Shown: positions 7,570 through 25,633 of the stretch, one piece after another
Layout of the letters: each line of letters opens with the position of its first letter
Numbering within the stretch: position 1 is the stretch's first letter
NCBI RefSeq assembly: GCF_002906855.1
Contig: NZ_MINI01000028.1
Location: 1,302,001 to 1,366,000, forward strand
DNA length: 64,000 nucleotides
Source: Pseudomonas putida
Lineage (GTDB): Bacteria; Pseudomonadota; Gammaproteobacteria; Pseudomonadales; Pseudomonadaceae
Direction: 5' to 3'
Translations under genes and position numbers: made by a program
The notes under the pieces: generated by a model
What the model was told of the DNA's origin: nothing
What the model saw: only the letters and a program-made list of their open reading frames with translations
Database searches by the model: none

Positions 7570-7636
7570 ATCAGGTGGCAGCGCAGGGGCCGCCGGCATA
7601 CCTTCGGGCGCACCGGCGGGTTTTGCATATAGCACC

Positions 7637-7660
7637 TAAATGCGAGCCGTAATCATTCGT
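7637..7660 (+). promoter_or_regulatory. iron-starvation (PvdS) promoter of the NRPS operon
   Basis: CCTAAAT with TAAAT at 7637-7641, a 16-base spacer and CGT at 7658-7660. The start near 7667 would lie about 47 bases before the first NRPS ATG. Confidence 0.8.
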
Positions 7661-7713
7661 TCAACAGGTATCGCGGAGCCCAGGGCGGCTCCCATCACCG
7701 GTTCGGACGACCT

Positions 7714-10700
7714 ATGAGCACCCTCGATCAATCCCTGAAGCTGGCGCGCCGCTTCATTGAACTGCCGCTGGAAAAACGCCGTGTATTCTTCGCCGCCCTG
7801 CGCGACGAACAAGTCGATTTCACCAGCTACCCCATCCCCGACTGCAGCGGCATCGCCGGCCGCGACCAGCTCTCCTATGCCCAGCAGCGCATGTGGTTCC
7901 TCTGGCAGCTGGAGCCGGCCAGTGCTGCCTACAACCTGCCAGGGGCCGTGCGCCTGCTCGGCAGGCTGGATCACCAGGCGCTGGACCTGGCCTTTGCCGA
8001 TCTGGTGCAGCGCCACGAGTGCCTGCGCACCACCTTCGACGACGTCGAAGGCCAGGCGTTGCAGCGTATCGGTGACGGTGCGCAGGTGCAGGTTCGCCAT
8101 GTCGACCTGTCCGCCCTGGATGCAGATCAGCGCCTGCAGCGAACCCGTGAAGAAGTCGCCCGCGAAGCCGGCCAGCCATTCGACCTGCAACAGGGCCCGC
8201 TGCTGCGGGTGGCGCTGCTGCAACTGACGGCGGATGAGCATGTGCTGCTGCTGACCATGCACCACATCATTGCCGATGGCTGGTCGATGAACATCCTCAT
8301 CGAAGAATTCATGCGCTGCCTGGACGCCCGCAGCGCTGGCAACCAGGCCCAATTGCCGGCGCTGGCCGTGCACTATCGCGACTACGCCCTGTGGCAGCGC
8401 AGCTGGATGGAAGCCGGCGAGCAGGCCCGCCAGCTCGGCTACTGGCGCGCCCAGCTGGGTGAGGAGCATGAACCACTGGAATTGCCCACCGACCGCCCAC
8501 GCCCGGCCCAGCCGAGCCATGCCGGTGCGCGCCTGGAGTTCGCCATCGACGCCGAGCTGCGCAGCGGCCTGAAGGCGCTGGCCCAGCGTCAGGGTACGAC
8601 CTTGTTCGTGGTGCTGCTGGCGGCCTTCAAAACCCTGTTGTACCGCTACAGCGGGCAGGGCGATATCCGCGTCGGCGGCCTGATTGCCAATCGCAACCGC
8701 AGTGAGGTCGAGGGCCTGATCGGTTTCTTCGTCAATACCCAGGTGCTGCGCAGCCAGCTGGATGGGCGCCAGACCTTCGAGCAGTTGCTGGCAGCGCTGC
8801 GCCAGACCGTCCTCGGCGCCCAGGCCCACCAGGAACTGCCGTTCGATGCGCTGCTGGAGGCGCTGCAGCCCAGCCGCAGCCAGAGCCACAACGCGCTGTT
8901 CCAGGTCATGTACAACCACCAGCCGCTGGTCACCGACATTCAGGGCATGCGCCTGGGTTGCGGCCTGCAGCTGGCGCATCTGGACGCCGAACAGAGCGTG
9001 GCCGGCGCCCGCAGCCATGCCGCGGCCAGTGACCTGATGCTGGAAACCCGCGAAGAAGGCGAGCGCCTGCTGGCCGCCTTCACCTACGCCACCGATCTGT
9101 TCGACGCCGCCACCGTCGAGCGCATGGCCGGCCACTGGCGCAACCTGCTGCGCAGCGTGCTGGCCGACCCGCAACGCCGAATCGGCGAGCTGCCATTGCT
9201 CGATGCCGCAGAAACCCGCCAGTTGCAGCGTTGGGCACTGCGCGCACCCGCCCCGCAGGCCTCGGCGGTGGCCCATCAGCGTTTCCAGGCCCAGGCAGCA
9301 CGCACGCCCGAGGCGGTCGCGCTGGTGCTGGCCGGCGAAGGGCAGGGCGCCAGCCTGAGCTACGCCGAGTTGGAGCGCCGCAGCAACGGCCTGGCCCAGC
9401 GCCTGGCGCAGTCGGGTGTCGGCCCCGAGGTGCTGGTCGGTGTGGCACTGGAGCGCTCGCTGGACATGGGGGTTGCCTTGCTGGCGGTGCTCAAGGCCGG
9501 CGGAGCCTATGTGCCGCTGGACCCGCAAGCGCCCAGCGAACGCATCGCCCAGGTGTTCGCCGACAGCGGCCTGCGCCTGCTGCTGACCCAATCAAACCAG
9601 CTGAGCCAGCTGCCAGTGGCCGATGGTATCGAGGTCCTGTGCCTGGACCAGGCGCAGGGCGAGCAACCTGAGCATGCGCCGCAGGTATCACTGCAGCCCG
9701 GCAACCTGGCCTACGTGATCTACACCTCCGGCTCCACCGGCCGCCCCAAAGGCGTCGCCATCAGCCATGGCGCGCTGGACGAGTTCTGCCAACTGGCAAC
9801 CGACTATTCGCGCCTGACCACGGATGATCGCGTGCTGCAGTTTGCTACCTGCAGCTTCGACGGCTTCGTCGAACAGTTCTACCCACCGCTGTGCGTCGGT
9901 GCCCGCGTGGTGCTGCGCGACAGTCGCCTGTGGGACAGCGCCAGTTTCCTGCAGGCATTGGAGCAGCATGGCATCACGCTCGCCGACCTGCCGGCCGCCT
10001 ACTGGCACATGCTGGTGCAGGATTACGCACGCGAAACGCCACGGGCGTTTGCCGCACTGCGCCAGGTGCATGTCGGCGGCGAAGCCATGGCGTTGGACGG
10101 CCTCGATTTGTGGCGCCGCGCCGGCCTGGGCGGCGTGCGCCTGCTCAACACCTATGGCCCGACCGAGGCCACGGTAGTGTCCAGCATCCACGACTGCACG
10201 GCGTTGGCGTCGCAGGATGTGTCGTGGCGCGGCATCCCCATTGGCCAAGGCCTCGCCGGGCGCCGCCTGTGCATTCTCGACGGCGAGATGCAGGCAGTGC
10301 CGGCCGGTGCCATCGGTGAGCTGTACATCGGTGGGCCCGGCTTGGCGCGCGGTTATCACGGCCAGCCCGCGCTCAGCGCCGAACGCTTCCTGCCCGACCC
10401 CGAAGTCCCCGGCGAGCGCCTGTACCGCACCGGTGACCGCGCCCGCTTCGACGTCAGTGGCGCCATTGAATACATCGGCCGCGTCGACCATCAGGTGAAG
10501 GTGCGCGGCTTCCGCATCGAGCTTGGCGAAATCGAGATGCGCCTGCAGCAATGCCCTGGCGTACGGGAGGCGGCGGTGCTGGCCCTGGACATGGCCGGCG
10601 GGCGGCAATTGGTGGCCTATGTGGTCACCGAAGCCGACGGCGCCAGTGCCGAGGTGCAGCGCCAGGCGATCCGCGAGGGCCTGCGCGCGACACTGCCGGA

Positions 10701-11109
10701 TTACATGGTGCCTGCGCACCTGGTGCTGCTGGAAAAGCTGCCGCTGACCCCCAGCGGCAAGCTCGACCGCAAGGCCTTGCCCGCGCCCGAGCCGAGCCAG
10801 CTGCAGGCCAGCTTCCGCGCGCCGGTCAGCGAGCAGGAACAGCAGCTGGCGGCGATCTGGATGGAGGTGTTGCAGGTGCCCCGCGTCGGCCTCGACGACA
10901 GCTTCTTCGACCTGGGCGGGCACTCGTTGCTGGCGGCCCAGGTCATTGCCCGGATCAAGTCCGAACTGGGCGTCGCGCTGCCCATGCGAAGCCTGTTCGA
11001 ACGCCCGCACCTGGCTGCCCTGGCTGAGGAGCTGCAAGCCCTGGGCGGCACCGCCGACGAAGACTGGGCCGACATGGAAGCGTTCATGAATTCACTGGAG
11101 GAGGTTTGA
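7714..11109 (+). CDS. pyoverdine NRPS, one module (C-A-T), predicted Lys
   Basis: 1131-residue nonribosomal peptide synthetase. A short pyoverdine-type N-terminal helix is followed by a condensation domain with HHIIADGW near residue 182, an adenylation domain (YTSGSTGRPKG near 669; FDGFVEQFYPPL; NTYGPTEATVV) and a carrier domain with GGHSLL near 1067. Aligning to GrsA by eye gives the pocket code D-G-E-D-H-G-T-V-V-(K), which matches the Lys code reported for pyoverdine synthetases. The N-terminal C domain means it receives a chain from an upstream synthetase not in this window. GGAGGAGG near its 3' end serves the next gene, so the two are translationally close. Confidence 0.92.
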   Translation: MSTLDQSLKLARRFIELPLEKRRVFFAALRDEQVDFTSYPIPDCSGIAGRDQLSYAQQRMWFLWQLEPASAAYNLPGAVRLLGRLDHQALDLAFADLVQRHECLRTTFDDVEGQALQRIGDGAQVQVRHVDLSALDADQRLQRTREEVAREAGQPFDLQQGPLLRVALLQLTADEHVLLLTMHHIIADGWSMNILIEEFMRCLDARSAGNQAQLPALAVHYRDYALWQRSWMEAGEQARQLGYWRAQLGEEHEPLELPTDRPRPAQPSHAGARLEFAIDAELRSGLKALAQRQGTTLFVVLLAAFKTLLYRYSGQGDIRVGGLIANRNRSEVEGLIGFFVNTQVLRSQLDGRQTFEQLLAALRQTVLGAQAHQELPFDALLEALQPSRSQSHNALFQVMYNHQPLVTDIQGMRLGCGLQLAHLDAEQSVAGARSHAAASDLMLETREEGERLLAAFTYATDLFDAATVERMAGHWRNLLRSVLADPQRRIGELPLLDAAETRQLQRWALRAPAPQASAVAHQRFQAQAARTPEAVALVLAGEGQGASLSYAELERRSNGLAQRLAQSGVGPEVLVGVALERSLDMGVALLAVLKAGGAYVPLDPQAPSERIAQVFADSGLRLLLTQSNQLSQLPVADGIEVLCLDQAQGEQPEHAPQVSLQPGNLAYVIYTSGSTGRPKGVAISHGALDEFCQLATDYSRLTTDDRVLQFATCSFDGFVEQFYPPLCVGARVVLRDSRLWDSASFLQALEQHGITLADLPAAYWHMLVQDYARETPRAFAALRQVHVGGEAMALDGLDLWRRAGLGGVRLLNTYGPTEATVVSSIHDCTALASQDVSWRGIPIGQGLAGRRLCILDGEMQAVPAGAIGELYIGGPGLARGYHGQPALSAERFLPDPEVPGERLYRTGDRARFDVSGAIEYIGRVDHQVKVRGFRIELGEIEMRLQQCPGVREAAVLALDMAGGRQLVAYVVTEADGASAEVQRQAIREGLRATLPDYMVPAHLVLLEKLPLTPSGKLDRKALPAPEPSQLQASFRAPVSEQEQQLAAIWMEVLQVPRVGLDDSFFDLGGHSLLAAQVIARIKSELGVALPMRSLFERPHLAALAEELQALGGTADEDWADMEAFMNSLEEV

Positions 11110-11111
11110 GC

Positions 11112-18882
<7,771 letters not shown>

Positions 18883-18890
<8 letters not shown>

Positions 18891-21800
18891 GCAAGGGACC
18901 CAACAGGGCAATGAGCTGGTCCAGCGGATCAGCGGGCTGGGCCACGACAAGCGTGTGGCCCTGTTCAAGCGCCTGCTGGAGAAAGGCATCGACCCGGGCC
19001 GGCTGCCTATCGTGGCGCTGGCTGAAGGCGACGTGCCACGCCTTTCCCATGCCCAGCAACGCCAGTGGTTCCTCTGGCAGCTGGACCCACAGAGTGCCGC
19101 GTACAACATGCCGGCAGCGCTGCGCCTTGAAGGCACGCTGGACCTTGCCGCCCTGCAGAGCAGCTTCGATGCGCTGGTGGCGCGGCACACGCCACTGCGC
19201 ACTACCTTCGAGGCAAGCGAGGGTGAGCCACTGCAGCGTATCCACGCTGCAGGACCGGTGGCGATCGAACGCGTGGCCTTGCCGGGTGCCGACGACCAGG
19301 CCATTGCCGAAGCAGTGAGCCGTGAAGGGGGGCGCCCCTTCGACTTGCAGCGTGGCCCGTTGCTGCGGGTGCTGCTGCTGGAAATCGGCGCGGCGGACCG
19401 GGTGCTGGTCATGACCCAGCACCACATCGTCTCCGATGGCTGGTCGATGCAGGTCATGATCGCCGAGTTGATCCAGCTCTATCAGGCTACCTGTGAAGGT
19501 CGCGAGGCCAAGCTCCCGGCGTTGGCCATCCAGTACGCCGACTTCGCTGCCTGGCAGCGTCAGCTGCTCGAAGCGGGCGAGGGGCCGCGGCAGCTGGCCT
19601 ACTGGACCGAGCAATTGAGCAATGCCCCTGCGGTGCTGGAACTGCCCACCGACCGGCCACGCCCGGCCGTCCCCAGCCATCGTGGCCAGGCAGTGACCGG
19701 CACGCTGGACGAGCCGTTACGCCAACGCCTGGTTGCCCTGGCACAGGCGCACGGCTGCACGTTGTCGATGGTGCTGCTGGCGTCGTTCCAGCTGCTGCTG
19801 CGTCGCTACAGCGGCCAGAGCGATGTTTGCGTGGGCATGCCGTCGGCGGGGCGCAACCGGCAGGAAGTGGAGCCACTGACGGGCTTCTTCGTCAACACCC
19901 TGGTGTTGCGCGGCCGGCTTGAAGATGGCCTGAGCACCGCGCAGCTGCTGCCCCACACACGCGCCACCCTGCTCGCCGCCCAGGCCAACCAGGACCTGCC
20001 TTTCGAAGCGCTGGTCGATAGCCTGGTGGCGCACCGCGACCTCAGCCACAACCCGCTGTTCCAGGTCATGTTCAACCACCAGGTGCTGGGCGATGGCCTG
20101 GGCACCACGGCGCTTGCCGGCTTGTCGCTGAGCCTGTTGCCAGCGCCGACATCGCGAGCCAAGTTCGACCTGGCGCTGGACACGCAGGAGCATGGCGGCC
20201 AGCTCAGTGCCAGCCTGACTTACGCCACTGACCTGTTCGATACGGCTACCGCCGCGAAGATGTTCGCGCACTGGCAGAACCTCTTGCGGCGCATGACCGC
20301 CGAGCCTGGCAAACCGATCGCCGAGTTGTGCATGCTCAGCGAAGACGAGCGCAACTGGCAGCTTGTGGATTTGAACCCCGGCCTCGGCCAGCCGGCCGAA
20401 ATGCGCACCGTGCATGGCCTGATCCAGCAACAGGCCCAGCTGCGCCCGACTGCCCCGGCCCTGGTCGTGGCGGGCAGGCAGCTCGATTACCAGCAACTCA
20501 ACCAGTGGGCCAACCGGCTGGCTGCGCGCCTGCACGAGGCGGGCGTAGGCCCTGAGGTACGCGTGGGGATCGCACTGGAACGCTCGGTCGAAATGCTGGT
20601 CGCATTGCTGGCCGTGCTCAAGGCTGGCGGTGCCTATGTGCCGCTGGACCCGACCCACCCGCGTGAGCGGTTGCGCTACATGATCGAGGACAGCGGCGTT
20701 GCCCTGGTGCTGGCCCAGCCGCATCTGCTGGCCGAACTACCGCTACCGGCTAGCGTCGAGGTGTTGCCGGTCAGCGCTGATGGCGCCGAGCTGCAAGGTT
20801 ACTCGGCGCACGATGTCGATTATCCGGTGGCGGCGGACAACCTGGCCTATCTGATCTACACCTCCGGCTCTACCGGCCGGCCGAAGGGCGTGGCGGTCAC
20901 CCATGGCCCGCTGGCCATGCACTGCCTGGCCATTGCCGAACGCTACGGCATGACCCCAGAGGATCGCGAGCTGCAGTTTGCCTCGATCAACTTCGACGGC
21001 GCCCACGAGCGCTGGCTGGTGCCGCTGGTTTCCGGTTCGATGCTGATGCTGCGCGACAACGAAGCCTGGGATGTCGAGCGCAGCGCACGTGAGATTGCCG
21101 AGCATGGCATCACCATCACCTGCTTCACACCAAGCTACCTGCAGCAATTGGCCGAGCACCTGGGCGAGGCGGGGGCAGACCTGCCCATCCGCTCCTACAC
21201 CGTGGGCGGCGAAGGCACCAGCCGCGCCACCTTCGAGCAGATCCAGCAGGTGCTGCGCACACCGCGCATCATCAATGGCTATGGCCCGACCGAGACTGTG
21301 ATCACACCGTTGCTGTGGGCGGTCCACCTGGGCAGCGGATTCGATGCGCAGTACATGCCGGTGGGCACGCCCGTCGGCGCGCGTTCAGCCTATGTGTTGG
21401 GCAGCGACCTGCAGCTGCTGCCTGCAGGCGTACCTGGCGAACTGTATATCGGCGGGGAAGGGTTGGCGCGCGGTTATCACCAGCGCCCTGGCCTGACCGC
21501 CGAGCGCTTCGTCGCCGACCCGTTCGGCCCGCCAGGCGGCCGCCTTTACCGGACAGGCGACCTGGTGCGTCTACGCCAGGACGGCGTGGTCGAGTACCTT
21601 GGTCGGGTGGATCATCAGGTCAAGGTGCGTGGTTTCCGCATCGAGCTGGGCGAGGTGGAATCGTGCCTGATGGGCATGGAGCAAGTGCGCGAAGCGGTGG
21701 TCGCCGTGGCGGGCGAAGGGCGTGGTTCGCGCCTGGTGGCCTACCTGGTGCTGGCGCCGGGGTTGCAGTGGGATGCCGCGTTGCGCGGCCAGGTGCTCGC

Positions 21801-23010
21801 TCGACTTCGCCAAGCCTTGCCGGAGTACATGGTGCCTGCCCACCTGCTGGTGTTGCCGGCCATGCCACTGAACCCCAACGGCAAGCTCGACCGCCATGCC
21901 TTGCCAGCCCCCGCGCTGGACCGCTCCGAGCATTATCGGGCGCCGGTCACCCCGTTGGAGGTGAGCCTGGCGAAGCTCTGGGGCGAGCTGCTGGAGGTGG
22001 AAGAGGTCGGGCTCGATGACAGCTTCTTCGAGCTGGGCGGCAACTCCCTGCTGGCCATGGAACTGGTGCGCCGGGTGCGGGTGGCAGCGCTGGACGGCTT
22101 CAGCATGAGCCTGCGTGACCTGATGACCACGCCGCGTATCGGCGAGTTGGTCGGGCGCCTGCAAAGCACTGCCAGCCAGACCCCGATGTTATTGCTGAAC
22201 ACCCCGGTGCCAGGCGCCACACCGCTGTTCTGCCTGCATGGCGTGCATGGCTCGGTATTCGACTACCTGCCGTTGGCCAGGCGCCTGCAGCCGCAGTGGG
22301 CGGTGCACGGCATCCAGTGCCGGATGCTGTTCAATGCAGACTGGGTCGACGCGGATGTCGAGTCCATGGCGGTCGACTACTGCGATTACATCCGCGCTGT
22401 GCAGCCGCTGGGGCCGTACTGCCTGCTTGGCTGGTCGCTGGGCGGTGCCCTGGCGCTCCAGGTGGCGCGTGAGCTGGAGGCGCAGGGGCAGGTTGTGGCC
22501 TTCGTCGGGCTGCTGGACAGCTATTTGCCCCAGGCCGATCAGCAACAGCCGTGGGATGAGCGCTTGCTGAACCTGCTGCTGGCGCTGGGCGCTGATGAGA
22601 GCGCCAGCCGGGCGCTGTGCAGTGGTTGGCAGGGGCCCGAAAAGGACCAGCAACTGCTGCTCGGTGAGCCAATGGAAAGCGTACTGGGCAACCTGTCGGC
22701 GCCGGTGCTGGCCACCCTCGCCATCGGCGAACGAGTGGCCTTCGTGCGTACCACGCTGCAGCTGGACCGCGTGGCGATGGCCATGAAGGATCTGCCAGGC
22801 ACTCGGGTGAAACCTACCTGCTGGTGGGCGGCAGGGCGCGAAGAGGCGGCGCGGTCGAGCCTCGATGCTCACTACGGCACTGCACTGCGGCATCTGAATA
22901 GCGACCGTGGCCATTTCGACCTGCCGCAGGATGGGCAACTGATCGAGGCGGTGGCCGGGCAACTGCAGGGTATCGAGGTCGAGCGCCAGGAGGCGGCATT
23001 CGAGGTTTGA
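18883..23010 (+). CDS. pyoverdine NRPS, terminal module (C-A-T-TE), predicted hydroxyornithine-like
   Basis: 1375 residues. C domain (QHHIVSDGW near 179), A domain (YTSGSTGRPKG near 658; FDGAHERW; NGYGPTETVI), carrier GGNSLL near 1051 and a type I thioesterase with GWSLGG (Ser near 1183) and a late HFDLP His, which releases the finished peptide. The pocket code by eye is D-G-E-C-T-G-G-I-T-(K), close to ornithine/hydroxyornithine codes of Pseudomonas siderophores, less certain than the other three. ATG 18883 overlaps the previous stop by eight bases, so translation is coupled. An upstream in-frame ATG inside the previous gene is ignored. Confidence 0.93.
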
Positions 23011-23030
23011 CATTCAACGCCCAGCACGAA

Positions 23031-23067
23031 AAAAAGCCCCCTGGCGCATCACGCCAGGGGGCTTTTT
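23031..23067. terminator. bidirectional terminator between NRPS operon and fpvA
   Basis: Perfect 16 bp stem (23031-23046 with 23052-23067), 5-base loop, five T at the end in both directions. It fits the convergent NRPS operon and fpvA. Confidence 0.93.
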
Positions 23068-23080
23068 CATACCGTCAGCT

Positions 23081-25549
23081 TCAGAAATCGGCTTTGAGCG
23101 TCACGGTGTAGTTGCGAGGTTCGCCATACACGTTGCTCGCGTTCAGCCAGCCGATGGAGGAGTAGTACTTCTTGTCGAACAGGTTGTTGCCGTTGAGGGC
23201 GACGCTGAAGTTCTGGTTGATCTGGTACGCCACGCGGGCGTTCCAGATGGCATACCCGGCCTGCTCGATCTTGTCGATGCCGTTGGTGCCACCCTGGTTG
23301 GTGTTGTGGTTCTTGCTCTGGATGCTGGCGCCGGCACCGACGGTCCACTGGTTCAGCTCGCCAGGCAGGTTGTAGTCGCCCCAGAAGCGCAGCAGGTGGC
23401 GCGGGGTGTAGCTGTTGAAGGTTGCGCCGGAAGCCGTGCTGCCATCACCCGGGTCGTTGAGAAACTTGGTCGAGGTGTAGGTATAACCGGCAAACAGCTG
23501 CAGGCCGGCCAGCACTTCGCCGCTGATTTCCGCATCGAAGCCCTCGGCGCGCACCTTGCCGCCGGCTACGTAGCAGTTGGTTTCACCGTCCTGTCCGCAC
23601 TGCGAGGCGTAATCGTACTGGGCGCGGTTTTCCTGGTCGACGCGGAACACCGCGAAGCTGGTGTTGACCCGGCCATCCAGCAGTTCGCCCTTCAGGCCGA
23701 GCTCATAGTTGGAGCCTTCGATCGGCTTGAGAGGGGCGAGGTCTGAGGTCAGTTCGGTCTGCGGCTTGAAGATGTCGGCGTAGCTGACGTAGGCCGACCA
23801 CTGATCGTTCAACGCGTAGATGAAGCCACCGTACGGGGTGACTTCACCGGTTTCCTTGGCGTGCGAAGGGTCTGGCGATGTGGTGGTGAAGCGCGTCAGT
23901 TCATAGTCGTACTTGTAGTTGCTGACCCGTGCGCCGAGCACCAGGGTCAGCGGGTCGATCAGCTTGTAGCGCATCACGCCGTACACGCCGTTCTGGCGAA
24001 TCTTGGCCTTGGAAACACCGGCATAGGTGGTGCTGAGCATTTCATCCAGAGTGGGTTCGCGAGGCGAGACCGGGTCGTAGATGTTCATCGGGCCGAGGTT
24101 GAGCAGGCCGCCTTGCAGGTCGTCGGTGCGCAGGTCGCTGGCGTTGGCACCCACCACCACCTCGTGCTCCAGGCCGAAGGCGCGCCACTTGCCGGTGAGG
24201 TTGATGTCGGCGCCCTGGTTGATGTTCTCGAAGTCGTACAGGTAGGCGCGCGACTGCATGCCGTTGCCGGTTGCCGGGTCGACGGCGCCACGGCCGAAGC
24301 TGTAGAAAATGTCGTTGGTTTCGCGGATGTAGCTGCCGGAGGCCTTCAGGCGCCAGTCTTCGTTGAAGTCGTGGGTGATGTCGGCGAAGTAGGTGGTCTG
24401 CTTGTTGTTCCACTTGTTCCAGTCGGCACCGGTGAAGGTGGAGCGGCCGACGTTCACCGCGCTGCCGTCCTTGTTGCGCGGCAGGCCGCCGAAGTAGGGC
24501 GTGGAGTGCAGGTCTTCGACGCTGGCGCCGGCGGCGATCGTGGTGGAATCGGTGAGGTCGTATTCGAGAATCCCGTACAACACGTTCTTGCGGCTTTCTG
24601 CCGTGTCGTAGAAGTAGTCGCGGTCCTCATGACCGGCGACCAGGCGCCCGCGCAGCCTGCCGTCGGATGTCAGCGGGCCGCTGGCGTCGATGGTCTGGCG
24701 ATAAGTATCCCAGGAGCCGGCACTGGCCGTGACCGACAGCGAGGGTACGGCCTTGGGGCGTTTGCGCACCAGGTTGATGGCGGCGCCAGGGTTGCCGCTG
24801 CCTTGCAGCAGGCCGTTGGCACCGCGCAGGATCTCGACGCGGTCGTACAGCAGGGTGTCGGAGGTGAAGCTGCTGCCGATGCCGTAGTAGCGGCGGTCCA
24901 GCGGCACGCCGTCGTACTGGATGGTCTCCACCTCGAAGCCGCGCGAGTAGATGTACTTGCCGCCGGACGGGCTCTGGTAAGTGGTGATGCCGGTGGTCTT
25001 TTCCAGCACCTGGTCGAGGGTGTCGAGGCGCTGGTCGTCCATCGCCTTGCGGGTGACCACGCTGACCGACTGCGGGATGTCCTTGAGGCGGTGGGTGCCC
25101 TTGCCGATGGTCACCGCGTTGGACGTGTAGCTCCCCGAGTCCTCGGTGGTGGCATCGAACTGACGCCCGGAGATGTTCACCGGGTCCAGGTTCAGGGCGG
25201 AAGCGTCAGCCGGCCCGCTCAGGGTGATGGTGTGGCCATCGAGCTGGTAGGTCAGGCCGCTGTCGCGCAGCAGCAGGCGCAGGGCCTGTTCGGGCTCCAT
25301 GTTGCCCTTGACCGCAGGCGCCGGGGTGTTGTGCACCGCGTCCGGGCTATACAGCAGCTGCAGATTGGCCTGCTTGGCCAGGGTGTTGAGTGCCCCCACC
25401 AGCCCTTGCGAAGGGATATCCAGCGCGACCGGCTCGGCTTGCGCTGCCATGGACGCTACCAGCGCGCAGGCCAGCAGCGACGGTGGGAGAATGGCCAGGG
25501 TTTTCCTGCGAACCGCCCGGGCGAGCGGCGAAAGCGTGGTAATGGTCAT
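23081..25549 (-). CDS. fpvA: TonB-dependent ferripyoverdine receptor FpvA
   Basis: Outer-membrane receptor of 822 residues that takes up the ferric siderophore with energy from TonB. Signal peptide about 1-38 (cut after AAQA). An STN signalling domain follows (about 45-100, GALNTLAKQANLQLLYSP), which marks receptors that talk to an anti-sigma factor of the FpvR type. The plug (about 150-260, including LRGANGLLQGSGNPGAAIN) and a 22-strand barrel end in a terminal Phe (TVTLKADF), as outer-membrane proteins do. It lies 84 bases downstream of pvdE on the same strand. Its specificity should match the pyoverdine made by the neighbouring synthetases. No FpvR or FpvI gene is in view. Confidence 0.93.
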   Translation of the reverse strand: MTITTLSPLARAVRRKTLAILPPSLLACALVASMAAQAEPVALDIPSQGLVGALNTLAKQANLQLLYSPDAVHNTPAPAVKGNMEPEQALRLLLRDSGLTYQLDGHTITLSGPADASALNLDPVNISGRQFDATTEDSGSYTSNAVTIGKGTHRLKDIPQSVSVVTRKAMDDQRLDTLDQVLEKTTGITTYQSPSGGKYIYSRGFEVETIQYDGVPLDRRYYGIGSSFTSDTLLYDRVEILRGANGLLQGSGNPGAAINLVRKRPKAVPSLSVTASAGSWDTYRQTIDASGPLTSDGRLRGRLVAGHEDRDYFYDTAESRKNVLYGILEYDLTDSTTIAAGASVEDLHSTPYFGGLPRNKDGSAVNVGRSTFTGADWNKWNNKQTTYFADITHDFNEDWRLKASGSYIRETNDIFYSFGRGAVDPATGNGMQSRAYLYDFENINQGADINLTGKWRAFGLEHEVVVGANASDLRTDDLQGGLLNLGPMNIYDPVSPREPTLDEMLSTTYAGVSKAKIRQNGVYGVMRYKLIDPLTLVLGARVSNYKYDYELTRFTTTSPDPSHAKETGEVTPYGGFIYALNDQWSAYVSYADIFKPQTELTSDLAPLKPIEGSNYELGLKGELLDGRVNTSFAVFRVDQENRAQYDYASQCGQDGETNCYVAGGKVRAEGFDAEISGEVLAGLQLFAGYTYTSTKFLNDPGDGSTASGATFNSYTPRHLLRFWGDYNLPGELNQWTVGAGASIQSKNHNTNQGGTNGIDKIEQAGYAIWNARVAYQINQNFSVALNGNNLFDKKYYSSIGWLNASNVYGEPRNYTVTLKADF

Positions 25550-25577
25550 GCGGATACTCAGTGTTAGCAGATAGATT

Positions 25578-25601
25578 ACTTATGAGTTTTATTTGCATTT
25601 A
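25578..25601 (-). promoter_or_regulatory. possible variant iron-starvation box before fpvA
   Basis: On the minus strand TAAAT (25601-25597), 16 bases, then AGT (25580-25578) instead of CGT; the base pair before TAAAT is CA rather than (G/C)C. It is a weak match in an A/T-rich gap. fpvA could equally be co-transcribed from the pvdE promoter. Confidence 0.35.
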
Positions 25602-25633
25602 TGTAACGTGCCGGCTCCCCATAACCGGAAAAA

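Noticed and set aside
7636..9591. 651-codon open frame on the minus strand opposite the first NRPS
   Set aside because: Antisense shadow; it would run through the NRPS promoter and has no recognisable domain.
23861..25567. 568-codon plus-strand frame opposite fpvA
   Set aside because: Antisense of a clear TonB receptor with signal peptide, plug and barrel features.
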